Shown here piece after piece: positions 45,642 through 56,768 of a stretch of 64,000 bases of DNA. Under the pieces are notes generated by a model. That model had not been told where the DNA came from, did no database searches, and saw nothing but the letters and a program-made list of their open reading frames with translations. The DNA is taken from positions 1 to 64,000 of the forward strand of contig CP038127.1 of the NCBI GenBank assembly GCA_004519485.1. Reading direction: 5' to 3'. How positions within the stretch are numbered: position 1 is the stretch's first letter; the number at the start of each line of letters is the position of its first letter. Made by a program: the position numbers and the translations under genes. Origin of the DNA: Nannochloropsis oceanica. Lineage: Eukaryota > Sar > Eustigmatophyceae > Eustigmatales > Monodopsidaceae.

Positions 45642-47510
45642 GGGGGGAGGGAGGGAAGGAGGGAGGGAAGGAGGGAGGGAAGGAGGAATGACGGAAGAAA
45701 AAAGGGGAGTACGGAAGGAGGAAAGCAGGGAGTTGAAGATAGAAGCAAGAAAAGAAGAAGCGAATGGTGGGAGAACAAACCTGGCACTTTCGTGGTGTTT
45801 TTATTGTTATTTATGTAATTTATTTCTGTCCTACTACTTGCTTTTTTGTCGGATGGGGACGCAATTTACTGTCCGCCGGGAATTCCTCCTCCTCCTACTC
45901 CTATTCGTTCTCCTCCTCCTCTTCGTCCACCTCCTTCTGCGTCTGCTGGTGCTCGCACTCCTCGAAACCCTCCACTTTTCTTTCTTTCTAACCGATTCCT
46001 CCCACTCCAACTCTTCCTCGATCCCCCCCCGATTCTTGATTTTTCTTCCCTCCTCCCTCTTCCTGCTCCCCGGGCGGCTGCTGCTGCTGCTGCTGCTGCT
46101 GCTACAAATATCATCACTCGCATTCGTGCTGCCTCTGCTGCTTCCGCAGCCCGTGTTCTTTTTCCTCTTCTTCCTCCCCCTCCTTCTTCCCCTCCCCCTG
46201 CTGCTAGTGTGAGTGCTGATGCTTATGGTACTCCTGGTGCTGGTGTTGATCCTACGCATATTTGTTCTCTCCCACTTCCGTTCCTCCTCCAGCTTGCGCA
46301 CCTCCACCTCCTACTCCTCCTCCTCCTCCTATTCTTCTTATTCTTCCTCCTCCGCCTCCTTTTTACATCCTCCTTCTCCCCTTCTTGTTCTTCTTCTTAT
46401 CCTTCTTATCCTTCTTATTTCTTTCCGTCTTCTTCTTTTCTTTTTTCCTTGCGCTACTTTAGTCCGCAAGAAAGCCTCGTATTGATGTTCCTGTGGTAGT
46501 GGCCATCCAGACCATGATTTCCTTTATTCTTACTTCCCCGGAGTATTTAAGAATGGATACCTTACCAAAACAGAACGGTCTTGCACCCTGTTGACGGGGT
46601 GCATGGAAGACAGGGGGGAGCCCTATATTTCTTCCTGGATCGACCTGGGGTGGTCGTGAGTCGACGCGGTCGACTCGGCGGAGGGAGGTGGGGGGGTGTC
46701 TGGTTGCCAAGGCCCCACCACACGATCAGCGTGCTAACTTTCGACCGAAACATTCCTTTCCATCGTCTACAGCCATTTCGGCACTTGGTCACCGGGACAC
46801 CCGGGTTTGGTTTGCAATCCCGGTCAGCTGAGGATCCGGGTACCCAGATGACCAAGTACCAAAAATGCTCTATAGACCAGGCTGAAAGGGAAAGGAAAAG
46901 GAAAGAGGAAACAAGAGTAAGAGGGGATGGGAGCCGTGGGCCCCCTTCGAGGCCCTTCATTCGGGGGGCTTCACACCCAATCGGCCTCACTACACGCACA
47001 CCTCCGCAAGGTCGATTCAAGATACCCGGCGCCCACCTCTGCTCTGGATAAAACGGTTTTTACGAGCAACAAATCAAGCCCTAACTGGCCGTGCCATTTA
47101 TGTGATAGTGCCAACATTTGTGCACCTCTGGGTTTGAAGGGTGCAAGGAGAAGAAGTCTATCGTTGATAGAGAGCGAATCGAGAATTCGTCGGGGGTAAT
47201 CTCTCTGGTGACTCCCCCTCACGGGAGGATGAATGGGTTTTAAAATAAGTTATGTTTAAATAACGACAGGTGTAACGAACAGCAAAACACAATCGAAATG
47301 TTCGGGTTTGAAGGCTCCGCACGCAAATATAATCGACAACAACGGAAGATTGCCACAAGTCTTGATGACACTTTGGTGAAATGAATTCCTTGCATCACAT
47401 CTGTAGTATTAAAGCCGCTGCGGAAGGCGTGCCTTGTGGGGAGAGGAAAGTGCGAAAACCGTCGAATTTGACTAGAATTAATTCTATGTTTCTTCCTTCA
47501 AGAATCGATA
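45642..47510. other. Gene-poor stretch, pyrimidine-rich then unique sequence
   Basis: 45642-46500 is C/T-rich on the top strand with CTG and CTC microsatellites. 46560-47400 changes to balanced single-copy sequence with short ORFs on both strands and a GTCGACGCGGTCGAC palindrome near 46659. I recognise no gene or known element; an old unrecognised insert is possible. Confidence 0.4.
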
Positions 47511-48050
47511 GGCATTATTCTTGCTACGGCCACAGTTCTGACCTCTGCAGTTGCAGGCATGATGGCGGTAAAAATACTTGAATGCGGATGGCGGTGCAAA
47601 AGATCATGGTTCGCCTCCAGGCACAGTGGTATCGCGCACAGACAACGACATAGACAACAGCGCTGAGTCTACGGCTTCTCAAAAAGACCAATCCTCTATG
47701 CGGTGGGAACAACAAGCAGTCTTATCCTTATTTGGTGTGATCTTTGCGGTTGTCCATGTGATCGTTTTCGACGCGGAGACGCTTCAAGCAGAGCAGTTCT
47801 TCCGAGGGTGGAATGGAACAACCGTTCTCCTGACCATCCTGTCGGTGGCAGAAGGCTTGGTGGTGGCCATCACCATCAGAAATACGGTGTGCTGACTCGC
47901 CTGGTCCTTGGCAGGGTTGCCTTATGTCTCTGTGCTCTACTAGAAGGCATGCTATTCAAGGAACCTCTCCTATTCCAGGAGCTGCTGGCAATCGTCTTCG
48001 TAGTCACCGGCGTCAATCTCTACTTCACTGCCGGCGGCTTTTCCTCTTCT
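47511..48050 (+). pseudogene. Decayed C-terminal half of a nucleotide-sugar transporter (SLC35A type)
   Basis: Translated pieces match the last transmembrane helices of UDP-galactose/CMP-sialate-type transporters: GIILATATVLTSAVAGMMAV (47511-47570), then WEQQAVLSLFGVIFAVVHVI and FFRGWNGTTVLLTILSVAEG (up to 47895), then LLEGMLFKEPLLFQELLAIV and FVVTGVNLYF (about 47940-48038). The first junction can be an intron, but between 47890 and 47945 the similarity moves between frames and meets stops with no sensible GT-AG pair, and no N-terminal half is present upstream. The last piece lies in the same open frame as the downstream glycosyltransferase. Interpreted as a truncated, decaying copy. Confidence 0.5.
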
Positions 48051-49637
48051 TCCTCGGCCCATCCTTCTTCCTTCGAGGGAATATCAGACGACGCTAAGTA
48101 CAGGACTGGTAGTAAGTGGGAAGATCAAGGGCAAGGGCTGGCGCACAAAGACAAGCATGAGGCCAGGCCCCATCCAAGCAGCAGATTTCCCTCGCTACGT
48201 GCTGTCTCCTTATTTAAGAACGCCGAAAACAGCATTAGCATACGGCGGTTTTTCGCTTTGATTATATTGGGTCTACTATATATGTCTACTGCGAACAACA
48301 TTTCTGTCACGCTTGCTACCAAAGGCTTGGTGGAGGGAGGCAAGGCTGAGGGCAAGATGTTTGCGGCAAAAGACATGACCCAGGAGAGCGACGTAGACCA
48401 AATGGTGGTCGATGAAGTAGGAGCAGCGGGGGTTCTGATAGAGCCAGCGAAGAAAAATGAGGTTGAGGGTGAGGACAAGGACGTGCTGCTGATATCGCCG
48501 GAATCTCGGTCGTCGGTACAGTTATCAAACGAGGCAGGGGCGGAGGAGGGGCAGGGTTTGGCGTCAGCAGTCTCCACGGCCTTCAGTGGCGGCATGTCCG
48601 AGGAACTGCGCCAGAGTTACTTCAATTCGTTCTTGGACGAGTTGACTTCGTCAGACGATGGATTGCTCAAAGCTGCGGCTGTTACTCTGGCTCGGAAGAC
48701 GAAAGGCGGGACATGCAATTTGGAGAAGGATAGAGTGCCCGATCCATGGAACCCGAACGATGGGGTCCGCCGGGATATCGGCCTATGTATCGCGATCAAA
48801 TCTGACGCGGGCGTCCTTGATGAACACATTGCTTTTCACTGGGCGCAAGGTGTAAGGAAGTTTATTATTTACGACGATGGCTCGAATGACAATCCATGGT
48901 CAGTTTTGGAGAAGTATGTGGCTCTTGGCATCGTTGAATACCACGACATGGCTGGTCATTGGCAAGCAAGCTCCTTCGCACTCCAGCTGAAAGTACTGAA
49001 CGAGTGCTTCACAACGTTTCGGGAGCGCGGGCCAGAGGATGGGATACGATGGGTCATGTTTACTGACCTGGACGAATTTGTCTTGTCATCCGTTCCCGGC
49101 GAGACCTTGTCCGACACACTCAACGCCAAGTACAAAGGAAAGGCGTGCTTGCAAGTCGCGCGGACATGGTATGGGTCGTCGTTTTATCATCAAAAGCCTG
49201 TCGGTTTAGTCACCGAGACGTATATTCTTGCGTCTCCCGATCACGCCGATGGCATGCCTAAATTGGTTGCGAACATTCACCCGGAGAACAGGACTAGGAA
49301 CGCCACAGCACTTTTCTCGGTCCATGATTTTGTGAATCAAACCGTGATTCCTTGTGTACTCAAGAAAGATGTTAAGGACGTGCGGATCAACCATTATTTG
49401 AGAAGTTTAGAGGAGTATGATAAAAAGGCTTTGGCTGTCAATTCCCAGAAAGAGAAATACATGGACCCGTTGAAGAAGTTTTTTAAACGGGACTGGAATA
49501 CGCATTTGAGTCTCGCTGCGTCGACTTATGCGTGCCAGGTCCATGCTCTATTGGTACAGGTGCAGGAAATGCAGGGTGCGGGGAAGATTCCAGCGGTGGT
49601 AAGGCCAAAGGCATGGAACGAGACTCATACAAGGTAG
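47949..49637 (+). CDS. GT92 / GT2-like glycosyltransferase with N-terminal membrane anchor
   Basis: One uninterrupted frame ends at 49637. A membrane segment, SIRRFFALIILGLLYMSTAN, precedes an acidic linker and a catalytic domain beginning RRDIGLCIAIKSDAGVLDEH. Motifs: HWAQGVRKFIIYDDGSNDNP (nucleotide-sugar pocket), RWVMFTDLDEFVLSS (a DxD metal site), and VRINHYLRSLEEYDKKA near the end, the arrangement of the DUF23/GT92 and 'Glyco_tranf_2_4' families. Likely a type II Golgi membrane enzyme working on cell-wall or glycoprotein glycans; donor and acceptor unknown. Unlike its neighbours the gene has no GGGA/CCCT introns. Start uncertain: the frame is open upstream into the transporter remnant; Met 47949 lies inside that remnant, while Met 48282 would cut into the anchor. 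Confidence 0.72.
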   Translation: MLFKEPLLFQELLAIVFVVTGVNLYFTAGGFSSSSSAHPSSFEGISDDAKYRTGSKWEDQGQGLAHKDKHEARPHPSSRFPSLRAVSLFKNAENSISIRRFFALIILGLLYMSTANNISVTLATKGLVEGGKAEGKMFAAKDMTQESDVDQMVVDEVGAAGVLIEPAKKNEVEGEDKDVLLISPESRSSVQLSNEAGAEEGQGLASAVSTAFSGGMSEELRQSYFNSFLDELTSSDDGLLKAAAVTLARKTKGGTCNLEKDRVPDPWNPNDGVRRDIGLCIAIKSDAGVLDEHIAFHWAQGVRKFIIYDDGSNDNPWSVLEKYVALGIVEYHDMAGHWQASSFALQLKVLNECFTTFRERGPEDGIRWVMFTDLDEFVLSSVPGETLSDTLNAKYKGKACLQVARTWYGSSFYHQKPVGLVTETYILASPDHADGMPKLVANIHPENRTRNATALFSVHDFVNQTVIPCVLKKDVKDVRINHYLRSLEEYDKKALAVNSQKEKYMDPLKKFFKRDWNTHLSLAASTYACQVHALLVQVQEMQGAGKIPAVVRPKAWNETHTR

Positions 49638-51571
49638 GATATGAATTGAATGGGTATATGTTGAAAGTTGATGCATGTATGAATGTAAACAACTGTAAAG
49701 GGGCTCGAATCGCTACTGGTGCTTTGTTTGAGCTTTTTGCTTTTGATCCCCCCCATCTTGAAAGCTGGTACTTAGCCTCACGAGAGTCCCCACTTTGGAC
49801 CGCCTGTGATCATACGTAACTTATTTCCCCTGTCCTATTCCTTCATTTCTCTCTCGGTTGTTGGATGTGGAGGCAGGCAGTGCCTTACCAAACTTGCCAC
49901 CCAAACTTATGATAGATTTTGCGCTGTCTCACCTCCCCATCGACCGTGTCTTTCTCCGTTTCTCTTTCTCTCTGAACACAAAGTACGTCAGTTTGTGGCG
50001 AGGGTGCGATATGAGGACAGCCATCAAAGACATCTATGTCCGTTAACCTGTTGGCGCACTTTCGGATGTCGCTTCCGTCCTCCCGAGACGCTGACTGAAA
50101 CGCTGCGCTTTTCCAGATTCGGTAGAGTCCGCGGCCTATTGAAGCACACATTCGACGGGAAGCAGTCGCGGTGATCCCTATTAAGATCCCGTCGACTGAC
50201 GCGCACCTCAGGCCACAGGAATATCACCCATTGCCCCCTCAAAACCCACGCACTGTCGTGATGGAGACACCACAGCCTCCTATTCCGTTGGCCAAGCCTC
50301 ATATTGGCTTCATGGAAGATGAGTGATTAGGTGACGAAGGAGATGCGGGGCCAGCCTTCGAGATTTTCGACATCTTTTTTTGTTCAGCTTGCAACAAGGC
50401 ATGCAATTGTGCACCGACCGGTGTCTGTTGACATCCTCGTATAAGACGTGCCGCAAAAAACTATCCAAGACCTTCTGTTTCCCCGCATAGACCGTCATGC
50501 TCTCACGCGCCCGCTTCTTCTCGCACCTAGCATCCCACAATCGATGGTAATGCTGTACGATCAGCTCCCGGTAAGCGCTCCGCAGGTCAGGACAGTAGGT
50601 CTTCATCGTGATACTCACTTCACGTATATACCCTATCATAGCGTTCATTTTTTATTTTCAATGATATGCACTGCTTTTGTACCAATGCGCTTTCCTTCGG
50701 GAACTATTTTACGGCTGTAGCTTTCGAATTGAATGGATTCAAATTACGATGACATGTTTCGACATTACATGATTACCTTACCGATAATATATTGATGGTA
50801 TTATCTGAGGTCGTCGTTGTTGTTGTTACGCACTCCGCGCTTTATGCTCAGCTGAGTATATACATTTCGAATTTCATTCGGGGAATGATTTCCTCGAGTT
50901 AGCAACAGTTATAGTTACACGGACATTCATGTACAGGCTCCATCATATAATGGATCTGATTGCGGGTAGTCACTTGAATCAGGATTTTCGCAACATAGGG
51001 GCGATTTTGCATACCCTTCGGTTGGCACCGCAATTCATACTACCCCCTTTTCTACAAACTATCCATGCGCGCTTTGTAAGGATTTTGACAGTGCCACCAT
51101 GCGGTACACTCACGGGGAGGCGTTAGGCCTGAACACTTCGATGCATTTGCCTGGGATGGGGTGCATGTCCTATCGTCTCTGAACGAACTCCCGCGTCGAC
51201 TGTCAAGTGTCTCACAACACAAGGGCATTTTTGAGTGACTTCCAGTGCCGGCATCAGTCCCACTCGTTGGTGCGTGATGACCGGCAGCCAAAGGAGCAGC
51301 TTGTTCAGAGCATGATGGCGCCATCGCCCCGCGAAAATGCCATTGCTTTGATGCCGGCAGCTACCCCGTCATGCGGAGCGGGCTTATTTTGGTGCTCACA
51401 TTAAGATAGAAGTAGGTGCCATGAGGTCGGTGGCAAGGCTCGTAATGGTGATAAAACCCCCCAAAAAGTGAAAAGAGCAAAAAATGCACACAACTTTCCG
51501 TATAGTCCGTCGTCACAGTATTCAGTTTTCTACTTAAAATCTACGCGCCCTGTCCGAGGATCTTGACAGTA
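49638..51571. other. Gene-poor unique sequence holding scattered transposon debris
   Basis: No host gene recognised. Composition is balanced, without the GGGA/CCCT repeats seen elsewhere. One segment (50310-50648, minus) resembles part of a transposon nuclease and is listed separately; 51050-51420 has short ORFs of unclear origin. Confidence 0.4.
50310..50648 (-). mobile_element. Possible insert/RuvC-linker segment of a Fanzor-like nuclease
   Basis: A 112-codon minus-strand frame includes LRSAYRELIVQHYHRLWDAR and MTVYAGKQKVLDSFLRHVL, which resembles the helical segment following RuvC-I in Fanzor/TnpB proteins (a Tyr-rich helix, then 'Y..+Q+.LD......L'). It lies downstream, in transcriptional order, of the RuvC-I fragment at 51.6-52.0 kb but is separated by about 900 bp. 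Similarity is by eye and modest. Confidence 0.3.
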
Positions 51572-52038
51572 TCATGCGGCAGATACAAAGGGACCATTTA
51601 TGTCACCAAGTGCAACCTCCCACGACCTAACTTTTCTGTTGCACTCTTTGATCCGTCCCTTTACGTAAAATACACGACGAGTCAAGGTGTTGATCTTTTC
51701 AGTCTGCGAGTCCAATGCCGTTACCAGGTTGACGCGCCCGGGATTGATCGCAACAATGCGAGGCTCTCCACCTGATGCGAGTTTTCCTGCCCCTGCTGTC
51801 ACTCTAGCATCTCCTCCCCCTCCTCCTCCCTCTCCAACTTGGCCTTAATCACTTTCTCCTTCTTCAGTCTCTCTTTCACCACGTGGAAGTAGACCGACAT
51901 CGAGACATCATCCGTGGAAATCCGGATGTGAAACACCCGCTGATTTCGTGGGCTTCCCACCCGGAAAGTCTCGTTCCACATCTCCTTCACCAGAACATCC
52001 CTGCAAAACTCTACGAAACCCCCTCCCTTCCAGACGCC
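51572..52038 (-). mobile_element. Fanzor/TnpB-type transposon nuclease fragment
   Basis: Two overlapping minus-strand frames. The first (52038-51799) reads FVEFCRDVLVKEMWNETF then VFHIRISTDDVSMSVYFHVV, resembling the strand 'F.f.i.TDGV.VSV.f' that comes just before RuvC-I in Fanzor proteins. The second (51802-51572) reads PRIVAINPGRVNLVTALDSQ and then a Thr/Arg-rich helix ending KVRSWEV, the position and shape of RuvC-I (usually 'GIDPGR'). Here the catalytic Asp is Asn, and the two pieces are offset by one base in a GA-rich run. No flanking terminal repeats or target duplication were identified. An inactive relic of an RNA-guided nuclease transposon is the best reading. Confidence 0.45.
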
Positions 52039-52810
52039 TCAACCAATTGGGGCATGCTTAGTCCCATTCATTTCTCGTCATCGATTTCGGTCTACGTCTC
52101 ACCACATTCTTCAGTAGATAATAAAGAGCTTGAATTTCGCGCCGACATACCCCTCCAAGTGGTTGATCGCTTGTGGTACGAGACGCTCCTGGCGGTCGTG
52201 GGGGAGCGTCATGAAATGGCGCTTGATCTGGAGATGGGAGCGATAGTATATGCCCGATAGCCAGGATTCCCTCTGTTCCCGGCAAAAATCCCAGAATTAT
52301 CCTCCATCTCCTGTTGTACCGCCAGGATCGCCTGATGCTTTTTATATATAGATACTGGTAAAATGTGTGGTACAGGTACGAAGAATGAGCCCTTCCACTG
52401 AGGTCTGCTCGTTCACGTCCAGACGGGCGGAACCCTCCAGCTTTAGAAGCCGCCGTTCCTCATTTATAAAGGCCTGGACCTCTTCCGGGATCTCCTCGGG
52501 GCCTCCGCCACCTCCCTCCTCCACCCGCTTCACACTCCGCTCTCCTGCTGTAGCTCTTGTTCGTGCTTGCAATCTTGCTGTTGCTGCTGCTGCTCTTGCT
52601 GCTGCTCTTGCTGCTGCTCTTGTTGTCGTGGCTGCTGCTCTCGCTCCTGCAGTTACTGTTTTAAGTACAAGGTATGTGCCCTTTGGCCCATAAACACGTG
52701 CCCTGTGGCCCCTCGTGTTTGTTAGCTGACCCATCTCGTTTCCTTTCCTTACCTGGCATGTCTCTTGGCCAGGCCTCCACCCAGATGTCATAAGGCATAT
52801 GGCAGAATCA

Positions 52811-52945
52811 TAAGGCGCTTGACCTACCATACATTGATTTATGTATTTTTTAAAATGCAGAATAATAAGGCGCTTGACATATCAGATATTGATCCATGTG
52901 GCGCTCGATGTATTAAATATGTGCATTAATATGGCGCTTGATGTA
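52811..52945. repeat. Degenerate tandem repeat with TGGCGCTTGA-type units
   Basis: Four spaced copies of a motif like AAGGCGCTTGACATA / TGGCGCTTGATGTA occur at about 52811, 52867, 52899 and 52931, with AT-rich spacers of 30-55 bp containing ATTGAT or ATTAATAT. Resembles an eroded minisatellite. A TTTC microsatellite follows at 52979-53005. Confidence 0.5.
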
Positions 52946-53110
52946 TGGAGATCAACAACACCTTTCCTCTTCTTCTTTCTTCTTTCTTTCTTTCTTTCTT
53001 TCTTCTTTTGCTTGTTTATTCAATCATTTCCCTTCTCTCTTTTACTGCCTCCCTGGCCATATGGGTTGAGAAGTCCCCTTCCTTCCTCCCTCCCTTCCCC
53101 TTTCATTCCC

Positions 53111-55033
53111 CTACACCCCCGCTTTCTCAATCATGCCCGTCTTGACCGCGAAGGGGAAGATGCCGCCGGCCTCAATCACAGGTCCCGCGTCTCCCAATGC
53201 CTGTAGCTTGTATTCCTTGCCCGTGCTGGGGAGGGGAGGGGGCGAGGGAGGGCGGGAGGGAGGAGAGGGAGGGGAGAAGGTGAGGACGTCAATGACAGGC
53301 TCGGCGTCTCGCTTGCCGGTGCGAGGAAGGGAGGGAGGGAGGGAGGGAGGAAGGGGGGAAGGGAGGGAGGGCACGAACCTGTGGTTGATGAGCAAGTCTG
53401 TGTCGAGGTCGACGGATACCTCGTCGCCTGTTGAAATTTCATCACACAAGCGCTGCCCGGGACACTCGTAGGGGTAGATCTAGGAAGAGGGGGAGGAGGG
53501 AAGGAGGGAGGGAGAGCGAGAAGGAGGGAGGAAGAGAGGGAGGGAAGGAGGGAGGGAGGGAGGGAAGAGGGACGGAATGGTAAAGATGCTTGCGATCGTG
53601 GGAGAGGCTGAAAGCGGGAATAAGAGAGGGAGGGAGGGAGGGAGGGAAGGAAAGAGGGTGATAAGGAGGGAAGGGAGGGATGCCTAAGTACCTCGCCGGT
53701 GGAGATGCAGTTGCGGAAGAAGATACGTGCGTAGGTCTCAGCAATCACCACACGTGTGCCAGCTGCACCGAGAGCGATGGGGGCGTGCTGAGGAAGGGAC
53801 GGAAGAAGGGAGGGAGGGAGGGTGTTAGTGAGGGAGCGAGTGTTTGAGTGACATGTCTCAGCGACTGTTATGCGTGTGATGAGAAAAAGGGAACAAGAGG
53901 CTTCTCGTCATCATCCCATGTCATGTAAGGGCTTCTTCCTTTCCAGGGGGCGAGGGGGAGGGAGGGAGGGAGGAAGGGAGGAAGGGAGGGAGGGAGGTAC
54001 CTCTCGGGAGGAGCCACAACCGAAGTTGTCGCCGCCGATTATGATGGGATACTCGCTCTTGGTCTTCCCGGGGTCCACAAACCGCGTGCTGTAGAGGGCT
54101 TCAGGCAGGCCGATTAGAGCGTAAGCGCCCAGCTGCTCGTATTCGTCGATCTGAGGGAGAGAGGGAAGGAGGGAGGGGCATGAGAGAGGGAGACATTGAG
54201 AGAGGGAAGGGGGAGGGAGGGAGGGAGGGCAGGCGGGAGGAAGGGAGAGAGGATGTACCTTGGAAGGCACCAGGGTGAGGTACTCGGCGGGAATAATCTG
54301 ATCAGTGTCAATGTTGTCGCGTGTCACGAAAGCCTTGCCCTTGTATTGACGAGGACGAGGACGGAATTTGGGCATTTCCTGGAGGTGAGGGGGGAGAGGG
54401 AGGGAGGGAGGAAGAGGAGGGAGGGAGGAAGAGGAGGGGCTGAATGGCTGGAGGATTTTTGTATCGCGTATGCTTTTCCGCCTCCATAAGCAGCTCTACC
54501 ACTCTTTGAGATTATAGCATCCTTGTCCTCCTTTCCTCCTCTCCTTTCCTTCTCAACCCACCCTCTCTCTGTGCCTTCTTCCTGCCTCTCTCCCCCCTTC
54601 CCTTTCTCCCTTTTTCCTTCTCTTCATCCCTCCTTCCTTCCTCCTTTCCTTACTTCCCTGCATCCCTCCCTTTCTCCCTCCCTCCCTCCCGCCCTCCCTC
54701 CCTACCATCAGGCGGGGATCGTCCAGGTTCTCCGAAGACATCATACGCATGGCCCCCGTCCTTCTAGTCGTCGTTGTTGCCACCTACGTGAAAGAGGGGG
54801 GCAAGGAGGAAGGTTGGGAAAGATAGTAAGGATCGATGGGTTCCCATCGCATTGCTCGGCTTTGGTCTATGTAACGTTGCTGCTGCATTATACATGCATA
54901 TTATCTCGATCTCTTATCCCCCCTCCATCCCTTACTTCCTTCCTATGTAACGAACCTGAGCAGGGGAGGCTGCAAAGAACGCTTGCGTGCCTGTGACGGC
55001 CGCCGCGAGGAGAAGGAGAACAGGCTTGTTCAT
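53111..55033 (-). CDS. leuD: 3-isopropylmalate dehydratase small subunit, plastid (LeuD)
   Basis: Small (swivel) subunit of the isomerase in leucine synthesis. Seven minus-strand exons: 55033-54956, 54783-54706, 54378-54259, 54150-54001, 53787-53692, 53479-53379, 53225-53111; 245 residues. Exon 1 is a signal peptide, MNKPVLLLLAAAVTG then TQAFFAASPAQ, with the Phe plastid-import motif. Core motifs: GKAFVTRDNIDTDQIIPAEY, YPIIIGGDNFGCGSSREHAP (family signature), VIAETYARIFFRNCISTGE, INHSTGKEYKLQALGDAGPV and EAGGIFPFAVKTGMI. The protein follows the plant/algal layout with separate large and small subunits. Divergent from the DUF3128 gene across 377 bp. The long exon 3-5 introns are CCCT-rich on the coding strand. 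Confidence 0.95.
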
Positions 55034-55410
55034 TGCTATTGGTGAACTGTGCGTTTGTTTTGCGGTGTATGTCGAACGGGCGAGGTTGATATATTATATG
55101 TCTGGATCGGCGGAGGGGGCTTCGGGCTTCCATCGTGTCTTTTATTCTCGCACGTCATTCATCGTTTCCCGGTGACGAATAGACAAACATTCGAGACAGA
55201 CTGCTGTTTTAACTCACACCCAAGATCGTGGAGCCTTTGAGGCGTGTGAGCGAGTGGCATAGGTCGAGAGCGTCAAGGTCGGGGGGAGGTGAATGGGGAG
55301 TAGAGGAGTGGATGTTATTTTTCCGCGAAACCTCCTCTCTTCCCCCCCAACACCCCCCCCTAATTATTTACATCTCATCGTTCTCAACACCTACTCACCA
55401 AGGATAGGGA

Positions 55411-56049
55411 ATGGGCGCCGCTCCCTCTGCCGTTGTCAAGCCGGCCGTCATCTTGCCGCCTCCATCCTCGTCTCCCTCGTCGGAGTCCTCTATAGGAGAC
55501 GATTTCACCTCCTCCTCCTCCACCACCACCGCATCAGCCAACCTTTGGACAAGCCCTACATCCTGCACATACATATTCGACTCCCTGTGGTTTTGTCTGT
55601 CTCCGGTCTATCAAGCCAAGGAGTACTATATTTCGGGCGACTTTGATTCATGCGAGGAGAAGGCAAGCGCGCTCTACATGTGTCTCTCCAACAAGGTAAG
55701 AACGGGCAGAAGGGGAGTAAGGGAAAGTGAAAAGGAAGGAGGGAGGAATCGTTCGTGGTGATTTTGTCGGTGGATGGTATGAGGAGGTGATCGACGCAGG
55801 GAGAGAGGGGACCAAGAGTGAAGCTCGCTAGTGCTACCTCCTTCCCTGTCCCCCCACCTCAGTTCTCCCTTCCTTTTTTTTTTCGCGTATTAGGTCAAGA
55901 AGGATCCAGACATGGACCGCAAGATTGAGGCCAAGCTGAAACGAAAACCAATCCAACCATGTTGGACAAAAAGAGGGGAAGGGAAGGGGGACGAAGTGGA
56001 GGAGACGGCGCCCGTGTGGGAGTTGAAGGAGAGGCCAGGCTGGTATTGA
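55411..56049 (+). CDS. DUF3128 (PANTS/C22orf39-like) small cysteine protein
   Basis: Two exons, 55411-55695 and 55894-56049, give 146 residues. The N terminus MGAAPS is a plausible N-myristoylation signal, followed by a Ser/Pro-rich lead. The conserved part is CTYIFDSLWFCLSPVYQAKE, YYISGDFDSCEE and ALYMCLSNKVK, with the paired, spaced cysteines of DUF3128, and the chain ends VWELKERPGWY as in animal homologues (W-E/K-x-R...P..W). Function poorly known; family members are small soluble proteins, some linked to membranes. The exon 1 donor and exon 2 acceptor are in phase 0. Confidence 0.72.
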
Positions 56050-56768
56050 GATGTTTTATACGGATCAAAAGTAAATAAATGATGATGAGGAAATGACTCG
56101 GGAGTACTGGAGTAGTGACGCTCAAGAAAGAGGGGGTGGATAGGTGCTTGGCGCTTTGAAATCATATTAGTACGTGCGCGCAGTATTTACTTTAATGTAT
56201 GCGTTTGAAATATGTACATACATATTCCATATATATATATATATTCATATTATATATATATGATGCCCGATTTCAATTCCCTGAGCTTGCCTATCGCTTC
56301 TTCTATCGATCTCCTGTCGCGCTCTTAATAATTTGCATTGTTTGTCCAAGCATTTGATTCGCCTCAGTACAACAGTCCCTCCCTCCCTGCCTCCCTCCGT
56401 CACTCCCTTCGGCAGCAGCAGTAGTATCAGTCTCAATGTAAGTCATTCATGTGCAGTACAAACTCCAAACACGTGTATCTGCCAACCATCTCTGTATACT
56501 GTGTTCTCGCCTTTTCCTGCTCATCTGTATGTTGTAGACCGGCGCGTATCTCTCTTCCATGTACGCGGGATTTAAAAAAAAATATCTTGGCCGTTACGCT
56601 CTCACTTTCAAACGTTGTCATCATCTTCCCTTGAACTGCCCTTCTTTCTACACATGTACATTATCGCCTTCTACTGGGGTGAAGGCCGTCCATTCCCCTT
56701 CAGCTATCTCCTTTCTCTCCTGCCTCCCTCCTGTCCTTTTTCCCTTTGCCGGTCTCTTTTTCCTGTGT

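Noticed and set aside
46560-47400. Possible SINE or other RNA-derived element (GGTTTGCAATCCC near 46808)
   Set aside because: B-box match is imperfect, there is no A box at the right spacing, and no target duplication or A/T tail was found.
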